A stretch of DNA of 64,000 bases from assembly GCA_015039465.1 (NCBI GenBank), contig MU130364.1:544875-608874 (forward strand), in the 5' to 3' direction. Under the pieces are notes generated by a model that was given only the letters and a program-made list of their open reading frames with translations, searched no databases and was not told the origin of the DNA. Shown here in pieces: positions 48,080 through 59,039 of this stretch; the stretch's first letter is position 1, and the number at the start of each line of letters is the position of its first letter. A program made the position numbers and the translations under genes. The stretch is from Phlegmacium glaucopus. Lineage: Eukaryota > Basidiomycota > Agaricomycetes > Agaricales > Cortinariaceae.

Positions 48080-48890
48080 TTCCGAGTCAATGCCTTATCA
48101 TCTACTGATGTTGATGATGAACTGGAGTATTGGCAAGGGCTTGAAGAGGATGACGAAGTCTACTTAGCAGTAGATATGTCTTCATATAATCCAGAGTCGA
48201 CTTCAGCACCTCCTGTTATCTCAAACTGCTGGGTACGGCAGGAGAAGTCACGCCAGGGCTATGTTGCATATGTGGTCTTTTATGGAGGTGAGACTGGCAT
48301 GTACTATAGTATAACTGGTGAGTTCTGAAATCTATTCCTGGTCTGTTTCCAAGCTTATGCTTTGACTAGGACTGCTGCCTTTGCTGCCATCGGAAGCGAT
48401 GAGCATCATAGTCACAAAGGTTTCCTTACGCTTGATGCTGCCCATCATGCATGGGATACCTTCCGTTGGTATAACATCCTGCCGGTAGGCTTAACACCAA
48501 TTGCCCAAAGCACCTCCACACCCCACTCACCAAGTTACCCCAGGAGTCCACCAAAATGCCATGCAGCACTCAAGCGCCTCATACACCCCCGTGTGGCCTG
48601 TCTGCCCCACGTTTGCATCATGCATACACCACCCCTCCTTTGAACACCTCTCCTTCCTACACTCACCGCTCCCACCCTGCTACCACTCCTAGTAATAATG
48701 TATTAAACTACTTTGCTGTGTTTACTGGTGTCGCACCTGGTGTCTATCATGGTCGGTAAGTACTATCAGACATGTATCTTTCCCAGAATCTCATCTCTTT
48801 CTTCAGTCAAGCCACTCAGATGGGGATGGGGCATCCTTCTGCTGCCACTTAGTGTAAGTGTTTTTCATTTTCATGCCTCTTCAAAATCCA
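48080..48890 (+). pseudogene. RNase H1 N-terminal (viroplasmin-like) domain fragments
   Basis: Reads YVAYVVFYGGETGMYYS, then after an apparent intron AAFAAIGSDEHHSHKGFLTL and DAAHHAWDTF, the usual YxVfxGxxxGiY...GfxtLxeAxxaW pattern. A second copy begins at about 48,705 (NYFAVFTGVAPGVYHG) and is stopped at once. Such domains are repeated in basidiomycete mobile-element proteins. Frames are broken. Confidence 0.6.
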
Positions 48891-49354
48891 TCCCTATATT
48901 TTGACTTGTAGTTAGTATTGTCATCGCTTTGAAATGAGATTTCTGATTCAATAATATCACTTTCATTGGAGAATCCATGAAATTCAAGTTGTATTTCTAA
49001 CATGTGAACAAATAATTGAACTGTTCTGATTGGTTAGGATGTTTGGACCAACCTAAAAATAGAATTATAGTGAAAAGTTGATGAGTCCACCAGGCACTAA
49101 AGCAGCAATGGGGACTTGAAATAATTTCTCTGTACTACAAGAAGTAGATGTATGGTATCATGAAGTATGTTTGCACCATATACAGCCAAAATTTCAGTAA
49201 TACTGCCATTTAAAGTTTGTTCATAATTCCAATAATCAAGTGTAGTTACCTTGAGTTACATTCATGCTTCTACAACGTCTCATGCATATCTATCAAAACA
49301 CTGAAGCAAAAAGATTCCATTCCAAAGTAGATATTAGGGTTCTATATACCCTTG

Positions 49355-49740
49355 CATCAGAAAAAAATAACCTTGGCCTGGCTGGCTCTGGCTGCCCTGG
49401 CCTGCCCTGGCCAGCCCTGAACATCTTTGGCTAGGTTTAAAAATCTGAAAAAATGCCAACAAATCACAGAAATATTTATAGCACCCAATTCCAAAAAAAG
49501 TAAACAATTACATAAGACAGATGCTGAGATATTAAAGATATTAAATTATTTTAATATCTTTAATATCTCAGCATCTGTCTTATGTAATTGTTTAATTTTT
49601 TTGGAATTGGGTGCTATAAATATTTCTGGGATTTGTTAGCATTTTCTCAGATTTTTAAACCTAGCCAAAGATGTTCAGGGCTGGCCAGGGCTGGCCAGGG
49701 CAGCCAGAGCCAGCCAGGCCAAGGTTATTTTTTTCTGATG
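49355..49740. mobile_element. Near-perfect 386-bp palindrome (foldback MITE)
   Basis: Arms of about 190 bp start CATCAGAAAAAAATAACCTT at the left and mirror it at the right, closing on ATTAAATTATTTTAAT near 49,547. Only scattered mismatches are seen. Outer arms are rich in GGCTGG/CCTGGCC. No clear target duplication beyond a possible TG. A transcript would form one long hairpin. Confidence 0.9.
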
Positions 49741-50054
49741 TGAGTAGCTTATGCATAGTCAAGAAGAATGGAACTCCATTTTCCATCACATCTCCTTTGA
49801 TTCATGTGAGCGTCGGAGGTGCCAAAGTCATCATCAGGCTCTCAGGAAGCGTTGAATAACATTGAAATGAGAGTAGATAACAGATAATAGATAACACTTA
49901 GGTATATCTAACTATTCAGCACATTAGGAGGCCTGTGCCTCACCTGTACCACAATTTAAACTGGTTAGTGAGGCGCATATCAGCCTGAGGAGGGCAATAT
50001 ACATCAATCATGTGGTCACATTGATGACTGCCGCAGAAATACTTAGGGAATACA

Positions 50055-53000
50055 ATGGTCATTGGAAAGGCCTCTGGCAAGAAGTCCACATTTGTAGGTG
50101 CACACAAGTCATCCCATTCTAGACCACCTGGTGCAAACAGGAATATCATTGCTTCATCTTCCTCTCGGAATGTCACCCACTCCTTTGCCTCTATATCTGC
50201 TGCAGGTTGTGTCACCTCTCGCAAGGAATCGCTTAACGCTACAGGAATTCAGAAATGGCAGACTGCTGAACGCCTGGAGCAAACATTTTGTCTGGATGCA
50301 ATGACAGAAATGGAGCTTGAAGAGCTTCAGGCTATTTGTGATGATACCCTCGATCAACAGGTGGATAGAAATGAATAGGTTGATGACTTGCAAGGGGTAC
50401 TAACTGGCAATACTGCTATGGATATCAGCCATGCTGGTGGAGAATTTGAGATTACATTGGATGGAGCAGATGATCTACTGGGTCCCCTAAATGAGTAAGT
50501 TCACTTATTGTATATAATATGCCCTGTCTAAGATGTATTACAGGCATCCTCACACACATAACTATCATACTCACCGAGATAGCACTGAACATCGTACACA
50601 GGGATTTCAGGTCCAGCTTCCTGGTCTTGTTGATGCCTATATGTCTTGGAGTTTCATGGTGGGAGACAAGGGACTGGCTGGGCTCTATACACCCCCACCC
50701 TGTGTTGAAGTTGAGGGACAGGCATTGATCCATAAAGTGGATCTCTTTTGTGTGTATTCAATCCCCATTTTCCTTGTCCTGCAGTTGCTTTTCTTACATT
50801 GCACTTACACAGACTCTAGCACTGTCACATATGATCACCTGGTTGGTGACACATCAATTGCTGCAGCACTAATTCATCAAGGCCTCATGCCTTGCGCCCC
50901 CTTCTTACCAACCACTGCAATCACCTTCCAGGCCCTCAAAGTCTTCCGCATTATCCATCTTTGCTCTCCTCATCTTTCTATTCATTCCTTCATGAAATCT
51001 CTTTGTGATATCCATGGCCCCTTTAAGCCCTACCTATCACATCAATTCTTGATTTTCCATGACCTATACCTTACCATTAGAAGGGAGGTTGAAGCTAGGG
51101 TCTTTTCTGCCCTCAAACGAAATGATCCTGACTGGCGCCTCAAACATGCATGCCCCCCATGCACATACATTCTTGAAGGAGAGCCAAAACTCATATTCTC
51201 AATGCTCTATACCGTTGATGGCAATGATTCCTTGAAGAGGATCATTCAAAGAGACCCTACACCAATTCCATCAGCCACTGATTCCCTTGGCAAATCTGCA
51301 CCAACCTCAACCAAGTCCTTGGAGAAGGCATTGAACATGTGGATACACGTCAGGTTGGGAAGGGAATATATCTGACGCAGGAGCAGGTTGATGAATGGTG
51401 CAAGGAGGTCATGGAGGAGCTGGTGCCCAGATATAATGAGGAAGACGTAGAAAATCCTTGCACTGAACGCTGGAAGAATATGAAGGCGGAAGTCACAAAA
51501 AGGATGTGGGGTGTATTTGAGGAGATGGGGCTTTTTCTGGCCCTCTGTCGCCATGGCTTTGTATTACTCCTTGCAGACATGGTTCGCAGTGGAGAGCTGT
51601 ATGTTTATATTCTTCATCTCCTCCTAATCTGAGCTCACAGACCGCTTTTTTTGCAGCTCTAAGTATCCTCTTGCTATTGTAGCAAAGATGCTCCAAGTCT
51701 TTGGAGATGACCTTGCCCTTGGCTACAATATTGGCTGCCGATTTGAAACCACAATAAAGAAAAGTGCACTGGGAAAGGATGCTGCCTGTGCAAATCATCG
51801 CTGTCTTGTTGGCGCATTCCATGGCCCATACTCACAACTGCCTCTGTCAATCACGATTCTTAGCTATCTACATCGCTGGCTTAGGGCTAGAGGACCTTGA
51901 AGGGTGTGAATGGAGCTTTGCTAAGTCAAATGCCCTTGCAAGTTCAACCCAATACATGAGTGTGTATCATCGTCGCCAGGAAATTTGGGAATATTTCAGG
52001 CATACCAATAAGTTCAAAACATATCAGAATCCTAGTACACTTCCTCTCCCTGTATGCATGTAACCTTATCCACGGTGCTAACCCCCTATACAGGCACTTT
52101 CCTTCTCAATAACTATAAGCAAGCGCTTGCCCTTCTTGATACCAGACAAACGGTGGCTGCCACATTGAAGAAGCTTGGTGCAAATGATGAGGAAACTGTG
52201 AGGGGCTGGCTGAAGGAAGATGAGGACTATCTGTGTGGGCTATCAAAAGAACCACTGCAGAAGACGCGTGAAATGGAGTATTACAAGCTACTCCTGACAC
52301 TTTGTGGAAGCCAGTAAGTCTGAGCTCTTCAATCACAGTCTTTTCTTACTACCATCTGCTAGGGAGAAGCTCACAGCTGCCAGCGAGGTGTTCAATGTTC
52401 AGACCCCCACCACAATAGGGCAGTGCAACTGCACAGCCTCACAGGAGACTGCACAACACTCCATGGAATCTCACCAGCAAGACCTACTTTCTGTCCAATT
52501 CATGGAGAAACAAATGGATATCAAGGTGCGCTGGACACCAGGATGTGAAGAGTAGGAGGCAGCTTGTGAGAAGGTGTCAAGACGCACTTATCAATGCTGC
52601 ATTGATGTTCTTGAGGGCTTGGTTGTTGCTTGTATGTTTGAGCTTACGAAAATGAACATGTCTCAGACAGGTACTAGTACAACCTCTAAAATCATTCAAC
52701 ATGCAACTAATACTGTTCAGGATACAGCCTCCATAAACACATTGCCAACACCCTTAAATCCCACTCCATTGCTATCCGTACAGCCCTCATCAGGTACAAT
52801 GCAGCTGCAGCTGCACTACATCCACAACCAGGGCAGCAGCTAAGTTGGGTCCTCAGGAGGTCGTTGAATACGCGTTCCTTGCTGACTTCGACCTCCTTCG
52901 AGACACACGACAAGATATCAGAAAGAGGGACTGGGCCAAGCCAGCTACCCGCTATGCCATGGATCAGTACTTCAAGGTCAAATGTGCCAAGGAGGAGATT

Positions 53001-53396
53001 CTCCATCTCAATGTCGAGATCCCTCAACTCACAACCTTCATCTGTGACGAAGAGTTATACCTCCTTGCTCAGGAAGCCGAGACACAATCAACCAACCCTC
53101 ACCTTGCTCATCAAATTGCCTTACAATGGATGGAGACTAGCTGTTTCAATGCACATCATGCTATCCTGGAGGATATCTATGCGCTCAAAGGCTTCACCGG
53201 TGGTCCACCATTTGGCACCCACATTCAAGAACCAACCATGACCCCTGCCACTCTGCAGCCACCCTCCCAGAGGACAGCATTCCTCAGACTGACAAAGAAT
53301 TGGAAGAGGAGCAGGTAGGTGAGGATGAGGATGTTGCTGTTATGGGCGCTTTTTTTAGTGTTTTGGAATTGTCATTAGATAGCTATAGCACCTCAT
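50055..53396 (+). pseudogene. KDZ transposase with CxC2-like region, degenerate
   Basis: Starts GKKSTFVGAHKSSHSRPPGA, then EMELEELQAICDDTLDQQ and a stop at 50,376. After an intron the CxC2-like part reads LPGLVDAYMSWSFMVGDKG, LVGDTSIAAALIHQGLMPC and DWRLKHACPPCTYILEGE. The KDZ core follows: MVRSGELSKYPLAIVAKMLQ (spliced), FGDDLALGYNIGCRFET, YMSVYHRRQEIWEYFRHT, RRTYQCCIDVLEGLV, EYAFLADFDLLRDTRQDIRK and EEILHLNVEIPQLTTF. An acidic tail (ELEEEQVGEDEDVAVMG) ends near 53,396. Frameshifts occur near 51,830 and 53,260, with several stops. KDZ elements are common in Agaricomycetes. Confidence 0.88.
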
Positions 53397-53414
53397 AATG
53401 TCATATTTATTTGT

Positions 53415-53752
53415 TGCATTGTATACTACTCTGTGCTATCTACCTACAGCCAAAAAAGTGAAAGGAATGGAAGAGAAATGAGGGAGATAGTTGAGCTTGT
53501 TGTTGAGGACAGTGACAACGATGAATAAGCAACATCAGGGCACTGATTGATAGGATGGAGGCCAGAAATGGAAGGGTATGGATCCAACCTAAAGCGGCTG
53601 TAGGAAGGGAAGGGAATTTTGGTAAAGTGGAGGGTAGCTATCAATTGCTATTGCCCTGAGCAGTGAAATAGGTATATCAGGCCTAATTTAAACTGCACTC
53701 ACCTTATCAAGTTCCTATCAAATATGACCAAATAATGGGCATCAACAGGTGC
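53415..53752. repeat. Shared 3' flank repeat (empty-site copy)
   Basis: Near-identical to 42,470-42,677 joined to 43,260-43,372, from TACTACTCTGTGCTATCTAC to CATCAACAGGTGCT. It lacks the hAT MITE present in the other copy. Confidence 0.9.
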
Positions 53753-54221
53753 TCCATAGGCATGTGGTCATGTCAAAATATGAAAGGTCCTGAGTCCACT
53801 TGAAAGGCACAGCCTTATTCCCAAGAAAATACTACTTGCCCATGATCCCATGTCACACAGGCTTGATAACACTTGACACACTGTGAGAATACTCCTCTGC
53901 TGCTGATTCATCTGCAACTCCTGCTTAGTTGTGATCCTCATGGACTTCCTAAAGTGTCATAAAGAGGGTGGGAAGGTCTCAGGTACTGTGTGAATGTTGG
54001 TTTAGGCAGTGAATGGTAAGATAAGAGGTAGATAATTGAGGATAGGGGACTGAGTGTGATCCAGGAGTGAGGTATGGCAGGGTAGATAGCTGAGGGGAAA
54101 ACTTGTGGGTCCATAGCTACAACAACAATGACAAAGCCTTTTACATAATGGGGGATGTAGCTGATGGATCCATAAACAGGCCATTCTTGAAATGATGGGC
54201 CAAAGATACAATCAAACACAA
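53753..54221 (-). mobile_element. Gypsy-type LTR copy F1, partial
   Basis: Minus orientation, starting at CCATAGGCATGTGG and including the family's internal frame (54234-53938). It is cut at 54,221 by copy F2 in the opposite orientation. Confidence 0.75.
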
Positions 54222-54930
54222 TATCACACACCAATACTGATTGGTAGTGTGAGAAGAAAGCTTAAAATTTGCCATGATGAAAAGAAAGCAGACTTTGAAT
54301 TCACTTGCCTGTTTTGGAAGCAGCCCTGAATTGTGTTCCTGGTCAATAAAATCAAATGTTCAACATTATCATCCTCATTGCTCATCAATCCTCAATGTCT
54401 CACACTATGCTATCTATCATCTACACTATCAATGTGCTCCTAAACATCTACTATTCTTTTGTTCCTTGGCTAGCTATTCAACAAAGCAATCAATCATTCA
54501 CTCAACATCAAAATCCCCATCACTCCTCATCTTATCCACAATGTCTTTCACCATGCTCCCTATCATCTACACTATTGAAATGATCTTAAACATTTACCAT
54601 CCTTTCATCCCTTGGCTTAGTGATACAACAATATGATCAATCTATTATTCACATTGGTCATTGGCTCATGCTTGAATGTATTTATGGCCCATCATTTCAA
54701 GAACAGCCCACCTATGGATACATCAGCTATATTTCCCATTATGTAAAAGGCTTTGTTATCATTGTTGTGGCTATGGACGCACAAACCTTCCTCTCCTCAG
54801 CTATCTACCTTGCCATACCTCACTCTATCCTCACTTATCTACTACTGCTTATCTTATCATTCACTGCCAGAACCAACATTTACATAGTACCTGGATCCTT
54901 CCCACATCTTTATCACGCAATATGTCTTTA
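54222..54930 (+). mobile_element. Gypsy-type LTR copy F2, partial
   Basis: Plus orientation. Starts TATCACACACCAATACTG, the LTR 5' end, and runs to about 54,930 with partial duplication of its middle. It lies head-to-head with F1. Confidence 0.75.
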
Positions 54931-56640
54931 GAGTCCTGTCCAGAACTCAGACAACTTATTTGACAACCTTTATACAATTTATATGTTTTAAAAATAAAGA
55001 ATAGTCTGAAAATTAAAAGACTAGTCCCTGGCACCCATACTTTGGTTCCAGTACCATGTGCACTTGTTGGGACCTGAAAACACAGGAGAACAAACCCACA
55101 AGGTCATTTTCCCCTATACTTAGCCTTATTTTACTGTTTTCAGTAGTTTTCACCATTTTTATGGTAACTGTGCCTCCTGTGCCTGGCTACAACCATTTTG
55201 ATCATCCTCAATCACTTCCATCATATCCACTAATTGTCACTGATTTTTTCCAATCATTTAATTCCCACCCAATCATATTTCCACTATTTCAATTATTATT
55301 ACTCCTACTATTGCTAGGACACCAACTTCCCCTTAATATTTAATAATAAATATTATGTTGCTCCCAATTTGCACCACATGATATTTGGTAACACTCAATA
55401 TGTTTTGTTTTACTTTTCCTGTCCCAAGTCTATAAGGATATTCATAGAATTATTGGTTTTAATCCAGACATGCAATTTGTAGCATAACAAATAATAGTCC
55501 CCTGACCATGTTTATTAACCAGATACATTTAAGTCACACAGTAATAAGTTTAATCAGCAGTTGTAGGGTAGACAACTCTAATTTTTATATTTAATCATCA
55601 GCTGTATTAGCTAGTTTTTGGTGTATTAATTTAATATTTATGCTGAAATAATAAACAAGATGTAATTTTAGAAAATAAGACTTAAAATGAAAATTTCTTG
55701 TCTAAATGGTTCTTATAGTTCTGAACTGTTCAGAACCAGAACTGAACCAGTAAAACCAGTTCAGTTGGTTTAGTTCCATTTCTGACAAAATAGGTGCTAA
55801 ACTGAACTGAACTTTAGCATCCCTAGTTTCCATAGTTCTGATAAGTCTGTTTCCACTTTTTTCTATAATGGCCATTGCCATCCTGAAGTTCATATCATAT
55901 TGTATGGCTCTGCTGGTCTATCCTCAAATTGTCCTGGGTACTGTTTTAGAGAAAATAATTTCCTTTGTAAGAAGTGGGTTCAAGGTGTTTCAAAACAATT
56001 GAATCAGGTGTATGTTCAAGTGAGTGTCATCAAGCCCACCTGTCCCACCAAGAGTTGAAATTCTGTCACCAATTCTTCTGCCATTTTTGTGTCTTTGTTG
56101 TAACAAGTTCAACTTGTTGATCATGCCTTGTACTTTGTCTGCAGCTTTGAAATAATCTTGTAAAAAGAAGGGCAATGAAAGAGCTGATGGTTGTGAATTT
56201 GAGTTCTTCAGTTTCTTGGTCTGTGATTGAGTCAATGTAGTTTTTTTTCTATTCTGTGTACATCTCTGTTGAAAGAAAGGTACACTTTGCATTCTTGGAT
56301 GAAAATGTGAATCTTTTGTCTATTTCCATCAAAAGGAGTTGGTTGATTGATGTTAAACTCTTTTTCATGGATTGTTGTTGTGAATACTGTGTCTGTAAGA
56401 GTGAAAGAGGAAAATGTGTCAGGTTCTGGGATTTGTTTGTTGAATGGGTTCTTGTTTCTTTTCTAAGTAGTCTTTGTTTAGTTGGCATGCTCAACCCATA
56501 CCACAGCAATTTGGACTTTCAACCATCATGTGCATGACCAAACAAACATGGACATGTCAATTAGTGAACATGTCAGCTAATTGTAAAATGGATAATTTTT
56601 CACTGCTGGATTGCTAGTAGCTACTCTATGCCTTGAAGCA
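54931..56640. other. AT-rich repeat-derived DNA, no gene recognised
   Basis: Minus-strand frames at 56,509-55,990 include DYFKAADKVQGMINKLNLLQ and GRRIGDRISTLGGTGGL, which look protein-like but match no family I know. A MITE right end (CTTTAGCATCCCTA) lies at 55,812-55,825 without a visible left partner. Subterminal CAGTTC/GAACTG words precede it. Confidence 0.35.
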
Positions 56641-56641
56641 G

Positions 56642-57976
56642 TACTTTACCCTCCCCCACACATTCCAAGCAGATCCGAGCAGAATCCAACCAAATTCTAA
56701 CCTCGGTCCAAGTAATAAAAAAAAAAAAAGTATGTGAGGTTCCTAGTCATTCCTAGCCCTATGTACTGGTTTTTTTTTTAAAATTATTTATTTAGTTTAT
56801 AAGATTAAACAATGTATAAATAATTATGAATGATGATACATCACTGGCACCAGGGGGTAGAGTTGTTAGTATTAAATTAAAGAAATTAATATGTATATTA
56901 CAAAAAAAACTTTAAGGGAATTTGATTGAAATGATGCTGTAGAAATAATAGTTCTGGGAATTCACCAGGAATCCACCAGGAATCCACCAGGAATACTTAG
57001 GAATTGACTAGGAATTGACTTGGAATTGGTATTTTTTTTCAAGTCGGAATATGCTTGGATTCCACTCAGAATGACTTGGAATGGGATACATATCGTCTGT
57101 TGAAATAAAATAACCCCCATACAGGGGGTAGCTGTGTAGTTGTTGATGTCATTGTTTGTTGATGTCATCATTGTTTGTCATCATTGTTCATTGACATCAT
57201 CCATCAAAATAAAATAACCCCCCCTCTACAGGGGAGGTAGCTGTCATGTAATCATCATTGTTCATTGTCAATGTTGTCGTTTGAATGAAACCACCCCTCT
57301 GTACAGGGGGGCAGCCATCGTGTGGCCATCAACATCAATGTTGTTGTCATCATCTGTAGAAATGAACCCCCTCTGTTCAGGGAGGGTAGCCGTTGTAGGT
57401 TGAAAGCATAAGGAACCCCCTCCCAGTGAAGGAGGGGTGAAAAGGTGGTGGTGGTGGTGGTGGTGGTCTGTCAAGGCAGAGGATGGTGGTGGTGGGATCA
57501 TTGTCATTGTCATTGTACCCTGCTAGTTCTTGTTAGTGAATTGAAATAAAATTTTAATAAAATATTTTAAAAAAAACCAAAACCCCCCTGGTTAGGGGGT
57601 AGCTGTCATTGTTGACATTGTCATCATCACCATTGATGTTGTTGTTGTGGGTTGTTGGGTCCCTGTCATCATCCTTGTTGGTCATTGGTCCTTGTTGTGG
57701 TTGAGAGCTGGTGTTGTGGTGATGGACAGGTGGGTGACAGGAGAGAGAGGGTTGAGTGGAATAGGTGTTTCCCTGCTGTTTCTGAAAGGAAAACCTTTAA
57801 AAAAACATAAGATTTATCTTTGGGAAACACATGAGAAATGCCTGATGTATTTTTAGAATTTTTCCTTCAGAAATACTTTTTGTGTTTTCATGAGAAAAAT
57901 GATTTGGAAATGACAAAACATGTCTAAAAATAAGTTTTTCTAAGGGAAACACCACCCAGTGCCAGCAGTGTAAAGG
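56642..57976. mobile_element. CpG-depleted, reversed copy of the C-run hairpin element
   Basis: Left end ACTTTACCCTCCCCCACACATTCC-like matches the TIR of 26,146. It carries GGAATCCACCA repeats (56,959-57,010) and at least six C-run/G-run hairpins (57,114-57,597). Near 57,620-57,730 it reads as the reverse complement of 26,670-26,780. Nearly all CG of the other copy are TG or CA here; 57,620-57,730 has no CpG. An insert with GGTGTTTCCCT inverted ends lies at about 57,763-57,955. Confidence 0.75.
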
Positions 57977-58595
57977 AGAGGCTCTTATATAGAGATAGGT
58001 AGAGTACCATAGCAGTCCACAGTCGATGGTCCATGCTAGTAATGGTGCAATAGGAGGCAGTATTGAGTCAGGAAGAGTTGTAGGGTCAAGGGTAGTCTAA
58101 GTATAGTACAATGGTAGGACAGTGAGGGTGGGGAACGAGGCAAGGAATGAGGCAGTAAGGTAAAGGTGAAAGAAAATAATAAGGACCCTGCTTAGCAAAC
58201 ATTCTGGACATTCATAATAGAGGGTGTGTAATAGGGCTGCCAACTGTCCCATCCACAGGGATGGCCATCTAAAATTAACCCAGTGATGGGTGATGGTCTG
58301 TGCACAGACAGCCGTCTTTTTGAAATCCAAAGGTTGGTCGTGTCAGGTACAGTATAAAGACAGCTGTGACAGCTGTACATGGTAAAACAAGGAGAAAATT
58401 TATTTTACTTGAAATATTCACACATTTAAAAATGTCTACAAAGCTACAGAATATGGAATCTGGAATAAAAATGATATTTCTTCTATGAAAACCACAATTA
58501 AGCTGGTTGATGACCAACTTGTTGGGACTGAAGCCAAATATTTAATTTAATTTAAATTAAATTTGTTTTTTAGCACTAATAATTGGTGTAAATAG
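57977..58595. other. Repeat-derived DNA, nothing recognised
   Basis: No gene, RNA or repeat structure that I can name. AT content rises toward 58,590 (TTAAATTTAATTTAAATTAAAT-type words). Confidence 0.35.
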
Positions 58596-59039
58596 TAGGG
58601 CTGCGCACCGTGACTGTATTGTACAGGATGGACAGTGCCATTCTAGATCAGGTCAACCACCCAGACGGACGGTGGACAGGACAGATAGCAACCGTCCAAT
58701 ACCGTCACAGTACAGCTGTCAACAGTATTGGATGGCATTGGACAGAATCAACAAACAGCATGTGATACACATGCTGCATCCTTTAAGCTACTAAATTTCA
58801 AATCTGCTTACTAAGTTACTCTGTACTCACTCACATAATTTAGTTATCAGATTTGTCAGCCTCAGATGATCACTGCCTCCATTTCTATCATCAGTAATGG
58901 CATCAAGCCTGGATAGCACTCAGATTTTAGGTGAGCTGTCAACAACTCAAAAATAGAGAATTTTGATTAGCATTTTATGAGGCAATTAATAACTATACAA
59001 TGAGGGGCAGCGCATAGGGGAAATTTCCAGATGAGTGAT

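Noticed and set aside
55640..55825. Complete MITE ending CATCCCTA
   Set aside because: Only a right terminus is visible; no matching left end or target duplication.
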